Shown piece after piece: positions 10,097 to 24,100 of a stretch of DNA of 64,000 bases. The stretch is from Ptiloglossa arizonensis (taxonomy: Eukaryota > Arthropoda > Insecta > Hymenoptera > Colletidae). The position numbers were made by a program, and so were the translations under genes. The notes below the pieces were generated by a model. The model had not been told where the DNA came from. It worked only from the letters and a program-made list of their open reading frames with translations, and did not search any database. Numbering within the stretch: the first letter of the stretch is position 1; the number at the start of each line of letters is the position of its first letter. Where the stretch lies: the NCBI RefSeq assembly GCF_051014685.1, contig NC_135059.1, positions 1,240,001-1,304,000 on the forward strand, written 5' to 3'.

Positions 10097-13000
10097 CTCT
10101 GCAACATATCTTATCGCCTGAAATATAAACAGACAGTAGGCAGTAGAATAATAGTCTTTGTACGAATTTGAAAGGTTTAAAATAAATATTATTTATACTA
10201 GAAAGAATTTCTGCGTGTCAGTGAAATCAAGCCCTCCGTTAAAATGAACTTACGAGTTGTCGTGTAGCAGGGAACATTGCTTTGGTCTCGAGCAAAGAAA
10301 TCGCCCACTTGCGTGCTTGGCCGAACCGTAAGAAGGTTAACATTGGATCGTAGTTTCTTTTTCGCAAAAGGATTTGCAGGTTTGTGAGATGCCTTGGAAC
10401 CATTTAATTGTGAGAAATGTCTTCGTTAAGAATGCAAGGGGGAAAATGCAAGCTGCATAAATACAGATTACCAACGACAAACCAACATTTTTACTGAAAT
10501 TAAATTAGGAAATACGAATTAGAAAGAACGGTTGATGCACATTCGGTGCGTTGCATTTCGGAAATCGTTGCGGGTAATTCCGAATCAGCAGTGAATTTTA
10601 AATAATTTCAGATCAGGCTACGTTCCAGATTCGTCCTAGATTTTTGCATCCGTGTGACCATAACGTGAACATTTTTTCGAAAACAAAAAAGTCCATATTC
10701 TCGGTCACAGTGTCACCGATGCAGAATATGAAACTCCCTTGTGTTTTCATTTTGGATGATTCGATCAATGAATAAATGATTCGTCAACTCCTACAGACCG
10801 GTTTCGCGTTTTCAACTACAATTTTACATAAATGAAAATTTTTCAACGAAATTTAGTTGATTCGTAATTCAATATATGCATTTATTTTCAAAATGTAGAC
10901 CAAGATTCGATTTAATTACAGAAACGTCCACGAGAGCAATTTTTAAATGTTGTCAAATTGCGATTGGCCACGCGATCGTAATTTCCCAAAGAAGCACGCT
11001 TCCATCGTTTCCCGATATTTGATTCGATCATTGAATCGGTTAAATGGCGGGTCACGTAATGTTTGAAGAATCACACGGATTCGAGCAAGGTGTATTGGTC
11101 TTAACGCGGCCAGTTAAGACGATGAAAAAGAACTGCTGATTCGGGGCTGTGATTCGATTTTAAACTCGAGATCTGTTCACCTGTGGGTGGATCAGGACTC
11201 CCGCGCCGAAAACTGCTTTCGTTCACTAAACCTGATTACGGTTGAGCTTTAAAGCGTCGCACGTATTTCGAGGAAAAGCTGGGACGCCTGCAAGCCGCTC
11301 TGCAGCTAACGCGCCTACCCTATCCGGTTTCTCGTTGAGGGAAGCTAACAGCAGCCGGAAAACAGAATTAAGGAAGGAGACAGAATAGAACGAAGAAAGA
11401 TGGATGAATAGATGGATAGATTATGCGGGTAGATCTGAACGAATTTCGCACGGGGGAAATGAAATCGAGATAGATCGACTAAACAATGATGGAAGTAGCC
11501 AGACTTTGCGTGAAATTTTAGCGACCTTTTTCATTTTCGTTTTCCCAAAACAAGCATAAAGAACGTGTAAATGACTTTCAAGATCCTTGGAAGGAGACAC
11601 AGCTGTAATGCGATTTCTCTCGTCCCGATTAGAAGTCCTTTGTCGCGCGAGGTTCTATTCATCCAAATATAAAAAAAGAAACGAGGTCTCCTCTTTCATC
11701 TAGTTTCCCTTTTTGCCTCGAAGCAACGTAAATTGTCTGCGCGAGATTAAAGATCAAGACGGTGTACCGTGACGGATTATCTTTTATTCGAAGTTTTCTA
11801 AGGAGTACGAGGACCGTAAATTCGACAATAGACGACCATTTCTACGTACGTAATCGTAATTGGGACTTCGGAGTTGAATCAAATTCATTATCGATTCTCT
11901 GAAATTTTATTTTAAAATTCGTAAATAAAAGAAATGCATTTTTTTTATCATTTTATGTCGTTGAATAGTGTTGCATGATCCAACATTTCAAAAGAAAAAT
12001 CATATTTATGATTTTATTATACAGGTTGATGTAAATGTTCCTTTTATAGAAGAACGAAATTTGTTTCGCAAACTAGGTGCCCTCCGGCCCTTACCTCATC
12101 GGTGAAATACGAGTACTGATATTTGACAAACATAAACGCGACTAATTCTCAATGTTTACTGTTTCCACGTACGTAAGACAGTTCTCTTTGCGTACATCTC
12201 CGATAAAGTTTAAACGTATACCCATTCGGTATCAAAAGTAAAAAAGCGTAACACCCTCCGGCACGAACTTATTAAGCTCGTTAATGCGTCAAAATATATC
12301 TTTACCTTATGCAAGTGAGCCATTAATTATGCAAAGTTTGCCGATGCGGTGCAAAGAACTTCCGTGCAATGTAAATAGAACGATGTTGTTCTCCCCGTGT
12401 ACGTTTATTTATCCAAGTCGACTAGGCAGTTCCCGCTGAAAACTGATTTGCACTACTTCCTTAGCCATTTATGATCCACAATATACTAATTTGCATATTT
12501 TTAAACTCTTAAATCTGCCTGTTCCCTTCCTTATAACTACGACGAACCAAGGAAGGACTGACGAAAACGAAAACTTTACGGAAATATTTAATATATATAT
12601 AATTCGAATCGTAATTTACATTGAAAAAATAACACATCGATAGTAGTTCGACCTTTACTCGTTACTAAATTTTTATATAAGGATAAGAATAAGAATAAGA
12701 ATTTTGCTCACCATCGCGTCAAACACCGAACAAAACGATACTCTAATTGTAGGTATGAAATAAATATCGATACGATTGGGTGTGAATGAAAAGTATTTGG
12801 AGTAGAGCGAACGGCATCGAGCGATGTTTATAGTTTACAGTATGATATCGGTTTCGGGAGTGTGCACGGATCATTTGGAATGTGTCTAGAGTTTTTAGGC
12901 TCCAGAAGATGAACGTGGCAGTCGAAAAGAGGGTTTTATCGAGTGTGAATGAATCGTGGTTAGAAAGTCGAGACGTGTGGATTATAGAGTGGGACTATCA

Positions 13001-16000
13001 AAGAAGTGTATCGTCGTAACCTGCCTGAATGCCTAACATTCATCCGTATAATGAAAAATTTCGATAAAGGGAAAAGGAAATTGAGAGTGAAGTTTCCATT
13101 CCTATTCCAGAAAAGTGAAACGCGGAGAATTTGACTCGTGAACGAGTTTTTAAGATTCGTGCAAATTTGTTTGTCTCGACGTTTCGACAGGAAGTTCGCT
13201 CGCTAAAAGTTGAGGAATTTTTCGTTCTCCGGGGGAATCGACGAGCAAACGCGAATCTGTTCGCGTATTCGTTTCAAATGGTTGCAAGTATAGCAGCGGT
13301 CGCGAAATTTCCTCCATAAAGTCGAGACCCAATGACGCTTCTTGCTGCTCCGTGAACCAAGAAACTATGTATAGCGCGAATACTCGGCTAGCACATGTGA
13401 TGCACGTTAACTGGTAAACCTCATAAAGCCGGGATACTAGAATGTATAATTACTCGTGCATTCCTGTGTAATGCAGGCCCCCTCCGTTTCGCGTTGGGTA
13501 GCGTTACCCCGAGAACCATGATGCATGGTTAAGGACACGTGCTTAAATCCACATAAAGGATATTGCGAAGTTTTAATACCACCTCTATTCCGCATCGGGG
13601 ATACGCATTGCTTCCATTTACAGTCGACTTTTATCTCGTTCCTCGTACACCGCTGTCGTTACAATTTAGAAATATAACGGTCGTCCCTCGACAGAGAAAC
13701 CGCAATTACAACAGATAGTGTTCGAAAGTGGCCATTTTTGGTACTCGTTGGAAAAGAAAAATGTTTGCGCAACATGCGTCTGCGCACCGTAAGAAATCAT
13801 CGATGGCGATTTATTTAAATTTCTCGCGAAGCGAAAAAACAAAGGTACGTACACGTGCAAACTTGAAATCGTTCGGTTAATATAATTTCAGTGTCGTTTC
13901 AATTATCGCGCTGTTAGAAATTTTCTATACCGTTGGCATAAAATACGTTCTAACCGTGTGATCGGTTGAAATTATTTTAACCGAATTATTAAAATTTTTA
14001 TATCGTCGACTGACCGTCCGTGCCGATGAATTCTATCGATAACGAGAAGATCGATAAGGGTGAGATTACACTCCTATTAGTCGAACGTGTTCATTGATGT
14101 TACAGTAGAATGTCTAGGTACGCCGCAATAGTATAACAGAGGAGGTAAAGTAGGACGATCTTATCGGATAGGGTTAGTGTCCCTGATTGACCAAAATTCT
14201 TGGAAGCGAGAATAGCGAGTAACAATCGCTACACGACTGCAGGAGCACGTAAGTCAATAAAGGATTTATATCGGTTAAAACGTCGGAGTAAATTTCTTTT
14301 AAAATCTATAATTGTGCATTCGTATATACTACACTTTTTCGTATATATCAGATTTACGTTTACAATAAATGTTTGGTAACGTCCGAATCGAGAGTGGGTT
14401 AACTCGGAATCTCGAAACGATACAATTTCGAGTCAAGACCTTTCGAACGATACGCAAGTCGTCCATTTCAAGACACGTGTTTCATAGCTGTCCCAAAATG
14501 TTCCTTAGTTTCTTAAATATAAATGAGAATAGCACGTACGAGTAGAAATGTAAATATCAAAGTATATTCTACATAGGAAATATAAATAGAGAGCGGTCTC
14601 AAAAATAGATCGCACTTTGAAAAAAGATTCCTAATTTTATAGGAAAAACTTCGATTCTGCGAAAAGATACGATTAGAGAGCAGCGCGCGAAAACTTCGCA
14701 TTCGTCGTTCCTCGGGATGCGCGTGTCGCGTAAACAATTTTTTATTTCGACGAGTAGGAAAAGTGGACAGTCTCGAGTATTGTGTTTTCGAACCTAACCC
14801 AGACAAGAGAGATCCCAAGAGCTAAGAAATTCCGACAACGTTCGCGCGCAGGCCACATTTCGTCGTGTCCTGGCCCTGCAAGGCGAGATCTGATTTTCAA
14901 TTCGAATCGAGGGTGGAACGAAGATCGACGATAATAGGAATTCTGTGCGCGTGGCGGAAAATTTCGTCGAGTGCGAGGGCAAACAGCCGGCCCTTTCCGG
15001 TGGCGCCCCCTACTTTTTCAGCACCATCACGCGTGAAGTCACGGGTCGTAAAGTTTTGCGACTCCTCCGAGTACTTCCGCGAAATGGATTCTACATTATA
15101 GTCGTCGTCTCGGATGCCGATAACATATCCTCGATGGCATTGAGATATTAAGGGCACTGTTTTTTCTTTCTTTCTTATAAAATCTCTCTCACGCACACGC
15201 AGACACTCCGGTCGAGATGCATCAGACGCATTCCATTACGGTCGCGAGGCGACGAGCCTCGAGTCGATGCATGCGTATTCCCAGGGAAACTGACAGAGTG
15301 GCATCACCATTTTCTCCGTACTTACATTTTTTCCTCTCCCGTCAACGGTCGTCTTTCTTTTATTTACTCGACGTGGGTGTTGAGAAAAGGTAGCTGCATT
15401 TTCGCCCGGGCAGGAATTTATAGCAAACTCGAAACGAAACGAAGCCAGATTTATCCGAAGATTGGAACAACGCTACCGAAATCTGATAAATCGTAGACAT
15501 CCAACGTCGAAATCGGAGAACCCGGGGATAAGAAAAAGATATTTTTACGAATACGTCGTAGCTTCGTCCTCCGTGGTTACCTTCGTGGAACGGAAACATT
15601 CCTTTCGTTTTGCACATTTACCACAAATGGACTGATCTTTTTTTACAAATAGTATCGCGATGCTGTCTCGGATATAATTGATCCATCGATATTTGAAATG
15701 GACACCGAATATGGCACGGTAGGTTATGCTGCGTGACTCGTGAACTTTTTGCGACTTAATAAGCAAATTCATTGTATTTATCACACACGCGCAAAGGTAC
15801 GTATAATATATTCGAAAGCGCGTGTACTCTGCAAACTCCTCGATACTCTAAATAAGCAAACTGTAGACGAACCGAGTTCCTTGTCGATAAACACGACTGC
15901 CTAAATTATTCACGCCACATAATCGAAGTATCTCGATTTCGATGTTGATGAATGAGTCGGATGGTAAACCATTCGACTGAAATTGAATCGGGAGCTAATG

Positions 16001-17956
16001 CAAGCTCCCGCTGAGGCATCGTCGCATCGACAGCGGCTAATAGCTCTGCAAAGACCGGGAAACGTTGGTTCTCGGGATTCAAAAAGATCGTTCGCTCGTT
16101 AGGAAACATTACCGGGACCTCGGTAGTTCCGTGTTTATTCGAGGATGCTGGAACCGAACGAATGACGAGCCATTTACGATTCAGCATTTCGCCAGAGGCG
16201 AGATTGCGGAGTCTTAATTAGGTACCAACGAGGCAGTCGTTGCATTTATATGCATCTCTGCATTCTTCCTCCGCCGTGATTCGCGTTTTTGTTCGATCGA
16301 GTTGCTTTCGAACGATTCACGCATTCGAGCTTGGTCGATGTAATTTTCGTTCTTGGTTAATTTCTTTAATCTTTCTCGCGATCCATTTCTGTAAACGTCG
16401 ACTGTTTACTTAACTCGTAGAAAGCGATTCTCGACCACTGTGCGGATTGCTTACGTTTATCGTTCGTTTGCGTGCCCGGAGTCACAATTTTCAACTAAAT
16501 CTTAACACTGTAGTATAAACCGTTAAATATGGGGATAATTTAATCTTCTTTTTATATTTATCAACTTAAGAAAGGTTCGATATAAAATTGAACAGTTTGG
16601 TAGAATATTTTTTTCAATTCAACATCGAAATCTTTCATAAGAATTCCATTCTAAGTCGTGGATACGATCTGAATATCTTCGATTAACAAGCGCAAAGTTT
16701 CGTGTAAACCAAACGCACGAATTGCTTACATAATGCCAACCAGTTCTAGGTATTAATAGACGTTGCATCACGAACGATCTCATTATCCGTCCAAGTTGCA
16801 ACACCGTAATAAATAAATTGAAAAAACGACGGAACATTCGCGTAGACTCTGTAATAGAAATTTTTCAATACGCGTACTGTTGCGAGAGTGCTCGTATACG
16901 GTAAATCAGCAATATTATGGAAGATACGAGAAGTAAGATAAGATAAGAGCTAAGATATAGGTAATCCTATGGCTGGTGGATTGTTTATAGGTTCAAACTG
17001 CAGGTATTCCGTGAGAATAATATTTATAAAGCTCGATCGGTATGTTACAGTGTACGAAAATTGTTCCCAACGTTGCATATTGGTACGACAAAACTTGATA
17101 CTTTGTAAATGCGAACACGTTCTACATCCTCGTACATTCTTTGTAAACTACGGCATTTCACGCAAAATTAAACGCGTACGCATACATTTATACGACTGAT
17201 TGTGCAATATCTTCTTTGTTCCTGATATTTCGTCCATTGGGGTGCATCCACCAAACGCGAAATGCTCGGTGTGAAATTTTCCTATTTCGCGAGCGTCTAT
17301 ACATCTAGGGTTTTTGCCACAAATTCAATGGGTCTGGGTTAGGTGTACGTTCTCCGTGGTTTATTTATTTTTAATTTTACGAACAGCATTCGTGCTACTA
17401 CTTCGCGAAGATTTCCGTTGGTATTTTCTTTTCATCGCTAATTCTACGATATCTGCGATCGCGGACGGGACTGTTCGTTCGTCTATCAGTGCGAGATCAC
17501 CCGAGAGAATTCGTTCCGTTGATGTTGGTGGACATTGTGGGATTTCGAATCCCGAGACGTACGCGATCGAGTAACAACAAGGGATCTCGTATAAAAGTGC
17601 AAAGAGATCGCCGCAGCTATCTAAATCGCGCCATTGCTTGCCCGGGGCGAGATTTACGGCACGGTTGGTCCGGAGATCATCTCCTATTTTTGACTCGAAT
17701 GCGTCCACAGTTCGGCGATTGCGGTCGTTTAAACTCGAGACATCGGAAACTTGAGAATTACCCGGAAGAAAGAAACCGCCCTATCGACGCAGCGAAATTG
17801 GATCGATCGTATTTTATTCGCGATGAAAATTTCACGATTAATTCTGTCGTTCAACGTTACGTCGTATTCGTTTCTTACTGTAAGTCCACGTGTACCGTTC
17901 TATTCTCTCAGTCTTGTAATCAAAGGAACAAATTTTTATTTTATTAATCGTGTATA
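10097..17956. other. Long non-coding stretch
   Basis: No convincing gene. Frames reach about 100 codons on both strands in the GC-richer part (14.8-15.2 kb) but resemble no known family and overlap antisense. A CTCF-like motif is at 15001. A Hox/POU-like cluster (ATTAATTATGCAAAG) is near 12324. A minus-strand frame at 15906-16187 is protein-like in composition but unrecognised. The stretch is probably intronic or intergenic. Confidence 0.4.
15001..15014 (-). promoter_or_regulatory. CTCF-like insulator motif (candidate)
   Basis: The complement reads AGTAGGGGGCGCCA, very close to the CTCF core consensus (AGRKGGCRS with upstream C/A). It lies in a locally GC-rich block. One motif match in 64 kb is not proof of binding. 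Confidence 0.35.
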
Positions 17957-18015
17957 TTAGGACCTTGGTTATTCTTGGTGAAAATTTGACGATTGAAAAG
18001 TAAAGACCGTCCTAA
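17957..18015. repeat. Short element with TTAGGAC inverted ends
   Basis: A 59-bp segment begins TTAGGAC and ends GTCCTAA, with partial further pairing of the ends. It resembles the collapsed terminal repeats of a small DNA transposon, but the similarity is short. Confidence 0.3.
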
Positions 18016-21000
18016 TGTACATTCATTTGAATTATTTAGGCATTTATTATAAAAGGAACGCGCAATACGTTTATTCGTGTATCGTTTCAAAGGAGAAAAT
18101 AATTCATGAATTAAAGAAACGTTTCGAAATCTGTCGTGGTTGATCCGGTATGATTAATTGTTGTTGATCTGTTACGATTAATCGCACCGATCGTATCAAT
18201 TATTTCGTCTCAACGAAGCTGTGCATCTTCGGTTATTATAGAAGATATCGATCGCGAAAAATATATCGAGAATTGTTTCGTACAATTCCAAGAAGCGCGA
18301 ATACTCGCTCGACTTGGGTGTCCGCAACGGTGCTCGCAACTTTGATCGCCATTCACCGGTCGACAATCGGGATGGTTAGATACAATCGAGACATACTTAC
18401 GACTAGTCGTTAGCTCGATTCGATTACTTATCGCTTGGAAAGCTTACAAGCAGTTACGTTCCCGGCGATAGGTCTTCGGTTAATCTCCAATCAGTCGCCA
18501 CTCGGAGTTGGAATGCAATCAATTGTCACTCCGGTCAGTCGATCTGTATCTCTAGTCACGAGAGGCTCGCTCGGAAGATCAATCGGTGCTGAAGTTACAC
18601 AGACGGGTGTCTGAAATAATCGTCACCTGTCACACGGTGAAATATACGCACGTTTTGTCGGTGAATAGTTTCTCAATTAATTCGCCCTATTAAACGCGCA
18701 CTTTGTTCGACACGCGCAAGTAAGGAATTAATTCGCCTGATTATACGGGCGTTTAACATTTACGAGTTTCTCCAATTAGTTCACTTTAAGGAACTTAGAA
18801 AGCCGCACCTTTGTGCCGCGGATGAGTTTGCATTTATCCGGACTCACCATACTTCGCACGAAGTATGACAGAAAGGATTTAAATGTTCAACTGGAGGCTT
18901 TTAAAGCTCGTTTCCTTTGACGGCTTCGATGAACGGTCCGTGAGCTATTCATTGGAACGTTACGGGAGACATTCCGAGCAAGCTGAGTGTAGAACACGCA
19001 AAAATGTCTACGGTATGGGACGTTGCATCGAGTCAAAATTTACATACACGATTCCGGGTTGCTTGACAATATTAACTGTATATACAGGATGACGCCACTC
19101 CTGTTTCTGATTATTCATGCCGTCAGATGTAACGAGAATATCTGATATTACGCCTTTGACGGCACTAAATTGCGTATTAATTAATTGTACAACGTAGCCG
19201 ATCTGTAATTACATTAAAGACAAATTTCATCAAGGCGTAGCGATTACAAGGTAAAGTAATCTCGACTATAGATACGCAAAACTCAACGGTTGTCCGAGAA
19301 ATTGAACATTATACGCCATCTTTGAACCTGTGAGAGTTGTCCCATCGTTTGTAAAAAAGTACGACCCACAGAATCGTCCAATAAAGTGAACATTGACGAG
19401 TATTCCATTACTCTGTTCAGTTTCGTATTAACTCTTATTTCTCTTTTAGGAGTTAAAGCATTCAAATCGAACCGAAACCTTGTAATGTTTCATTGTATTG
19501 TCCTGTAAAACGTAGCAATGATCGATTTAAACAACATAAACGAAGAGCGCTCGAAAAAGTTCTGTTCGGCTGAAATAAATTCGTCAAAATGAATTCTAAT
19601 TTCTGGTAATAAACTCTATCCTCCACCTCTACCTTTTGCTACGTACCTCGCTACGTTTCCCTCTTCACCGGATACCAACTAATTATCTCGAGGTTTCAAT
19701 TTCTCGAAAGGTATATAATACGGTGTTAATGATACTATCTCCTTCGCAATACGCATTCATTCGTAACATGGTCGAGAGATCAAGGACCCATTTCGATCGA
19801 ACGATCGGAAGCGATTATTTTCGCACTGCTGTACGTATTGTATATTTCTACACAAGGTGTCCGATTTTAAATTATAAAGAACGATATTCACTTGTTCTAT
19901 TTCAAAAGTTCTTTAGTAGTTCTTTATCGTTTTATTAAAAAATCGTCCATAAGTAAATAGGTAGTTGATATATTTTTAAACGGTAAAGATTATTTTAATG
20001 ACACGTGGTTGAGTTTGTACTACGATATGAACAACGCAATCTTTTAGAACGTCACTGACACCGTTTGCATACACGAGACTATTCGTACGTTTACACTTAC
20101 AACTTTCAACAAATGTAATATCTTCATTAAACAGTAGAGTACGTACAGTAAGGAGATTTAAAATTGTATCGGTAAAATTAGAAAATAATTCAACGATATT
20201 TACAGTATTTACAGTATATTTATTACATTGGCGAAGTGGTATACAAAATCGTGCAAAGAAATTGCACAATTCATAAACAGTAGCAAGTCTATTGTACGTT
20301 AAATTGTGAAGAAATTCACATGCCGAAACGAACATTTTAAATAAGCCCTGTTGTGGGCGATTAAAAAAATTAACTACTTAATGTACATATTTCATTTGTT
20401 AAATGTTACAAATGACTCGTATTCAGCTGGAAATGATCGACCAACTTTTTCTAAAAACGGGACCAGCTGTAACGTTCGCAACAACAATTGGCACATCGTA
20501 AACTCGCATGCAGCGGGGGAAAACAACGACGTATGGGTAAGTTTCTTCGAAATAAGGGACGCTTGTGCAACGTGTCTGCATAACCTGTACGCTGAACGGT
20601 GTCATCAGGCCTGTAGGCGTTGCACATTTCGGAAACTGTTCCGAAATGTAACTGGTAGATCTTCTGCCTCCATCTACATATCCAGAAAATGTGTGCCTGG
20701 AGGGAGAATTAGATCGTCGATACGTAATCGACCGAGTTTGATCGTCGAATCCTCCTCATCCCTCACATTGGACAGATGTAGAACTTTTCGCTCGAACCGC
20801 GAACTCCGCATCGGAACTCGAAACACTCTATATCATTTAAATATTCAAACTCGAAACACTGTACCTCGAATTCGAATTCTCGTTATTTGCGTTACTTTCA
20901 CCTATACTGTTAACATTATTTAAATATCGTATTTCGAATTTCAATCTTTGTCATTCGCATTCTTTTCATTTATGTCACGAATGAATATTTCGTCACGGTA

Positions 21001-21074
21001 TGAATTACAATTTTCATTCGCCAAATAATTGGTTCCGTGAACTTTGCGAGATCTCTGCGTCAAAAGTTATTCAA
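18016..21074. other. Non-coding stretch
   Basis: No gene is supported. A hairpin CATACTTCG-CA-CGAAGTATG lies at 18848-18867. A cysteine-rich frame at 20381-20923 is discussed as a weak candidate among the findings. Confidence 0.4.
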
Positions 21075-21075
21075 T

Positions 21076-21123
21076 AGGTTGTTCGATGAGTTTCATCGAA
21101 CGACAAAACTTATCGAACAACCT
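21076..21123. mobile_element. Minimal mariner footprint: two terminal repeats back to back
   Basis: A 48-bp near-palindrome starts AGGTTGTTCGATGAGTTTC and ends AACTTATCGAACAACCT. These are the same ends as the mariner MITE at 25556-25763. A TA precedes it (21075-21076), and the right TA has become TG. Only the terminal repeats survive, apparently from an extreme internal deletion. Confidence 0.75.
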
Positions 21124-24100
21124 GGTACATATTGAACACAGAAGATTTCCGTACTACCGAAATCTATAGAATCGAAGAATTAATTTCACAAATTGCTTCA
21201 TCGAGTCCTTGACGATGGACCTATCCCTTAATCGATGTTCCCGAGAGGCAGTTTCTCGATTCGTCAGCCGAACAACGGACGCTTTTTCTTTGGAAAGTAT
21301 CGAAGGGGGAGAGAATGCTTTGTAAAGTATAAAACCGCGAGGAGGAGGTTGAGAAACAGTGCGAAAAATATGAAACGAACAAAGCGAAGAAGCGAAGGAT
21401 TCTAGATGAACGGGGACCCGGGGAGAAAGTAATGGAGAATAAAGAATGAAGGTGGAACGTGGGTGGGATAGAATGAAGCGGAAAAAATGCAGAAGGGGGA
21501 CTAAGAACGGTAGAAGAGGCCGAGAAACGTTGAGCTGCCAAATCCAGTTCGCTGCTTTCTCGAGGCTCAAGATTGATGGAATAGCAGATTGCTGGTATTC
21601 AGAGGTCCTTCGTCGTGCTCTCGTTTCATCCTGCTCTTCGGAAAGCGCTGCTTTCTTCTCCTTTTCGCTCTTCCGGAGTGCGAACAGAGGAAAGTTGCGA
21701 GATCTCTGCCCCACTATCCCCTCTCTTTGAATAAATTATCGACCGGATGCGAGAAGCATCTTCGAGGGTCCTTTTCTTTTATTCCATTGGTCTCCGAACG
21801 TTCTGCCAAACGCTACGACTCTGCTTGTTTCGTCGACGAGGTCCTGGGAATTGCCCGAGCTCGACGAGTGGCCGCAATAATCGTGTAAATATGGATGGAG
21901 GTTGCCCGAAGCTCGAAACGTGGTCGGAATCGTTTAATGCGAAACGTTTCGACAATTCCGGCATTAAGATTGTAGCGAGCCTACCAGGTTTACGATACGG
22001 GTAAAACACCGCAGTTCGATTCTTCGCGAAACAACTACGACTCGTCTATTCGGCACGGGACGTTTCTTCGATAATATTCGACCGAGTTCGAAGTGTTCGA
22101 AGCTGCTCGACGACGTATATGATTTTTGCGGACTCTTGACTTTTTTTTCTCAATCGTAATACACACAAGGCAATTTTTTAAATAAGAGTGTCCGATCGCT
22201 TAGCAATGCGCGTTTCTAGTTTCGATCACAAGTGGAAAGGCCCCGATTTGAAATAATTATTTCTACCATCGTTTCGAATCATCGAGCATGGGACACTTGG
22301 TACTTTAGATACCAATTTCCGACGATAGAAAGGAAATTCACCCTCGAGTCATTTTTGCCATTTGAGTTCAACACAATTCCAATCTGGAATCAGAAAACCA
22401 ACAGTTTTCCGCGGCTCTAGCCAATAAGAAAAACACGCGTGAAGAGAATCATACGTACCAGAGTTTAGAGGCGATAATATTTTGTGTAAGAGAGATAATC
22501 GACCGAACCGACTAAACCGATCTCGAACTTTGAAATTAGAATTCAAGGGATCGCGAAAAATTCTCCATACAATTTTGAGTATTGAATTTGAATAAATATA
22601 GGAGGGTTAACTAATATTTGTTAGTCTCTTGGCAAGTCCTTCCCGACTATTAATTAGCATACTACGTGCAAATACTCTATTTGGTATTCAATCGGAAAAT
22701 ACGGATATCAAACATCTCGATTCGTCCCATCGTTGCCGACGAAAAACCAACGAAAATGTGACGATCGCCGGTAATTGTACGGTTGCTATGTCGGATCAAA
22801 ATCGTTGCCTTGATTTAGTTTCATCGAGGTTGGATCGAATGGTTCATCGTTATCGTCAAACAACTTTGAACTGGAATTATCGAGTCTCGTTAACTATCGA
22901 ATCCCTAGCGAATGTAGACCTTCGACAAAATATCAGAGTGATTAATAAAGAGCTGCAGAATCCGATTCCTCCAGGTCCAATTTGCGTTGGCTTGTCGAAA
23001 AATAAAGGAAATTACATCTTGATGACGAAAAAATAGACGGTGATCCTTGAGAAATTTTTTTGTCGATACTGGACACGCAAAGTGAATTTTTTTTTACCAT
23101 AAACAAAACAGGTAAATTTTTAAAGGACATTTTCGTCTAATTCTTTATATTTAGAACCAACGATAAAATCCAGTTTCGTTATACGTAGTATCGATTCTTT
23201 CATTCGTTTCACGTGCGCGATTAATTATTAACAGACAAAAATTTACATGTTTTTGGTTTACAGTTTGCAAAACGAGGCCACAAGGTTTATCGGTGCAACC
23301 GAGACCACGAACTTTGCTTTCAAAAAGTTTGATAGTGAACGTCACGCGTTTCACATGTTACATAATTGCTAAGAGCATTGAGACACGTTAAAGCGTTCAA
23401 TATCCCGTAACTAAAGACAGGATACGCTCGTACTTGGAAATTTCTTTTTATTTCGTAGCGATTGAACCGTCGTTTTTGTTTCCTAGCGAATAAATGTGTT
23501 CTCTTTACCTTACCGTGTTATACAGGAACATCTGACGATATTCCTCGCCTCAAAGATAAAGCATCTTTGATACCGCAAACATTATCCGATCACGATAGAT
23601 TGAACGGTGCTACCAATCCTTCCATAACTCGAACTAATGACTATTAATTCAATTTTCTGGTTAAGAATGCCTGACTGCTGCTGAGCGCCGTTAACGAAGC
23701 GTAACTAAGTAGCTGCCTCGTTAATATCTATTAGCTCCTTAGAACGAAGCAAAAAGAAGGGGAGGTTTCTTCTCCTTGGATCGAGCTTCTGTTACTTACG
23801 CGTACAGATCCGCGAATTCACGACCGAGCCTAACATTATCGGGGTTAATAATCAAGGTGAGTGGTCTTGTATCGAAACGAGTCGTTTACGACGCGATATC
23901 GCAACCAGACGCATGACAAATCGATAACAGACTCGTTCCAACCGCTCTTCTTTTACTTCATGTCCCTTAATCCTCGCTGTTCCGCGCCTGACTTTCTTTG
24001 AACTCATTGTTACAACGCGTAGTATTTGAAAATATATCGCGATGCTGCGCATCTTCGCACGTTTAATTGAATTTGTGTAAATGAAAATTAATACGACTGT

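Noticed and set aside
14865..15196. Overlapping sense and antisense frames of 60-100 codons
   Set aside because: Both strands are open because the block is GC-rich and poor in stop codons. Neither product resembles a protein family.
15906..16187. 93-codon minus-strand frame with protein-like composition
   Set aside because: No recognisable motif, and no acceptor, donor or promoter at sensible positions.
17530..17560. T-arm-like GGGATTTCGAATCCC suggesting a tRNA
   Set aside because: No acceptor, D or anticodon stems could be placed around it.
19850..19880. AAGGTGTCCGATTTT as a transposon end
   Set aside because: No inverted partner or target duplication was found nearby.
21154..21714. 186-codon minus-strand frame
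   Set aside because: Low-complexity Ser/Phe/Arg composition, overlapped by plus-strand frames. Typical of chance in this base composition.
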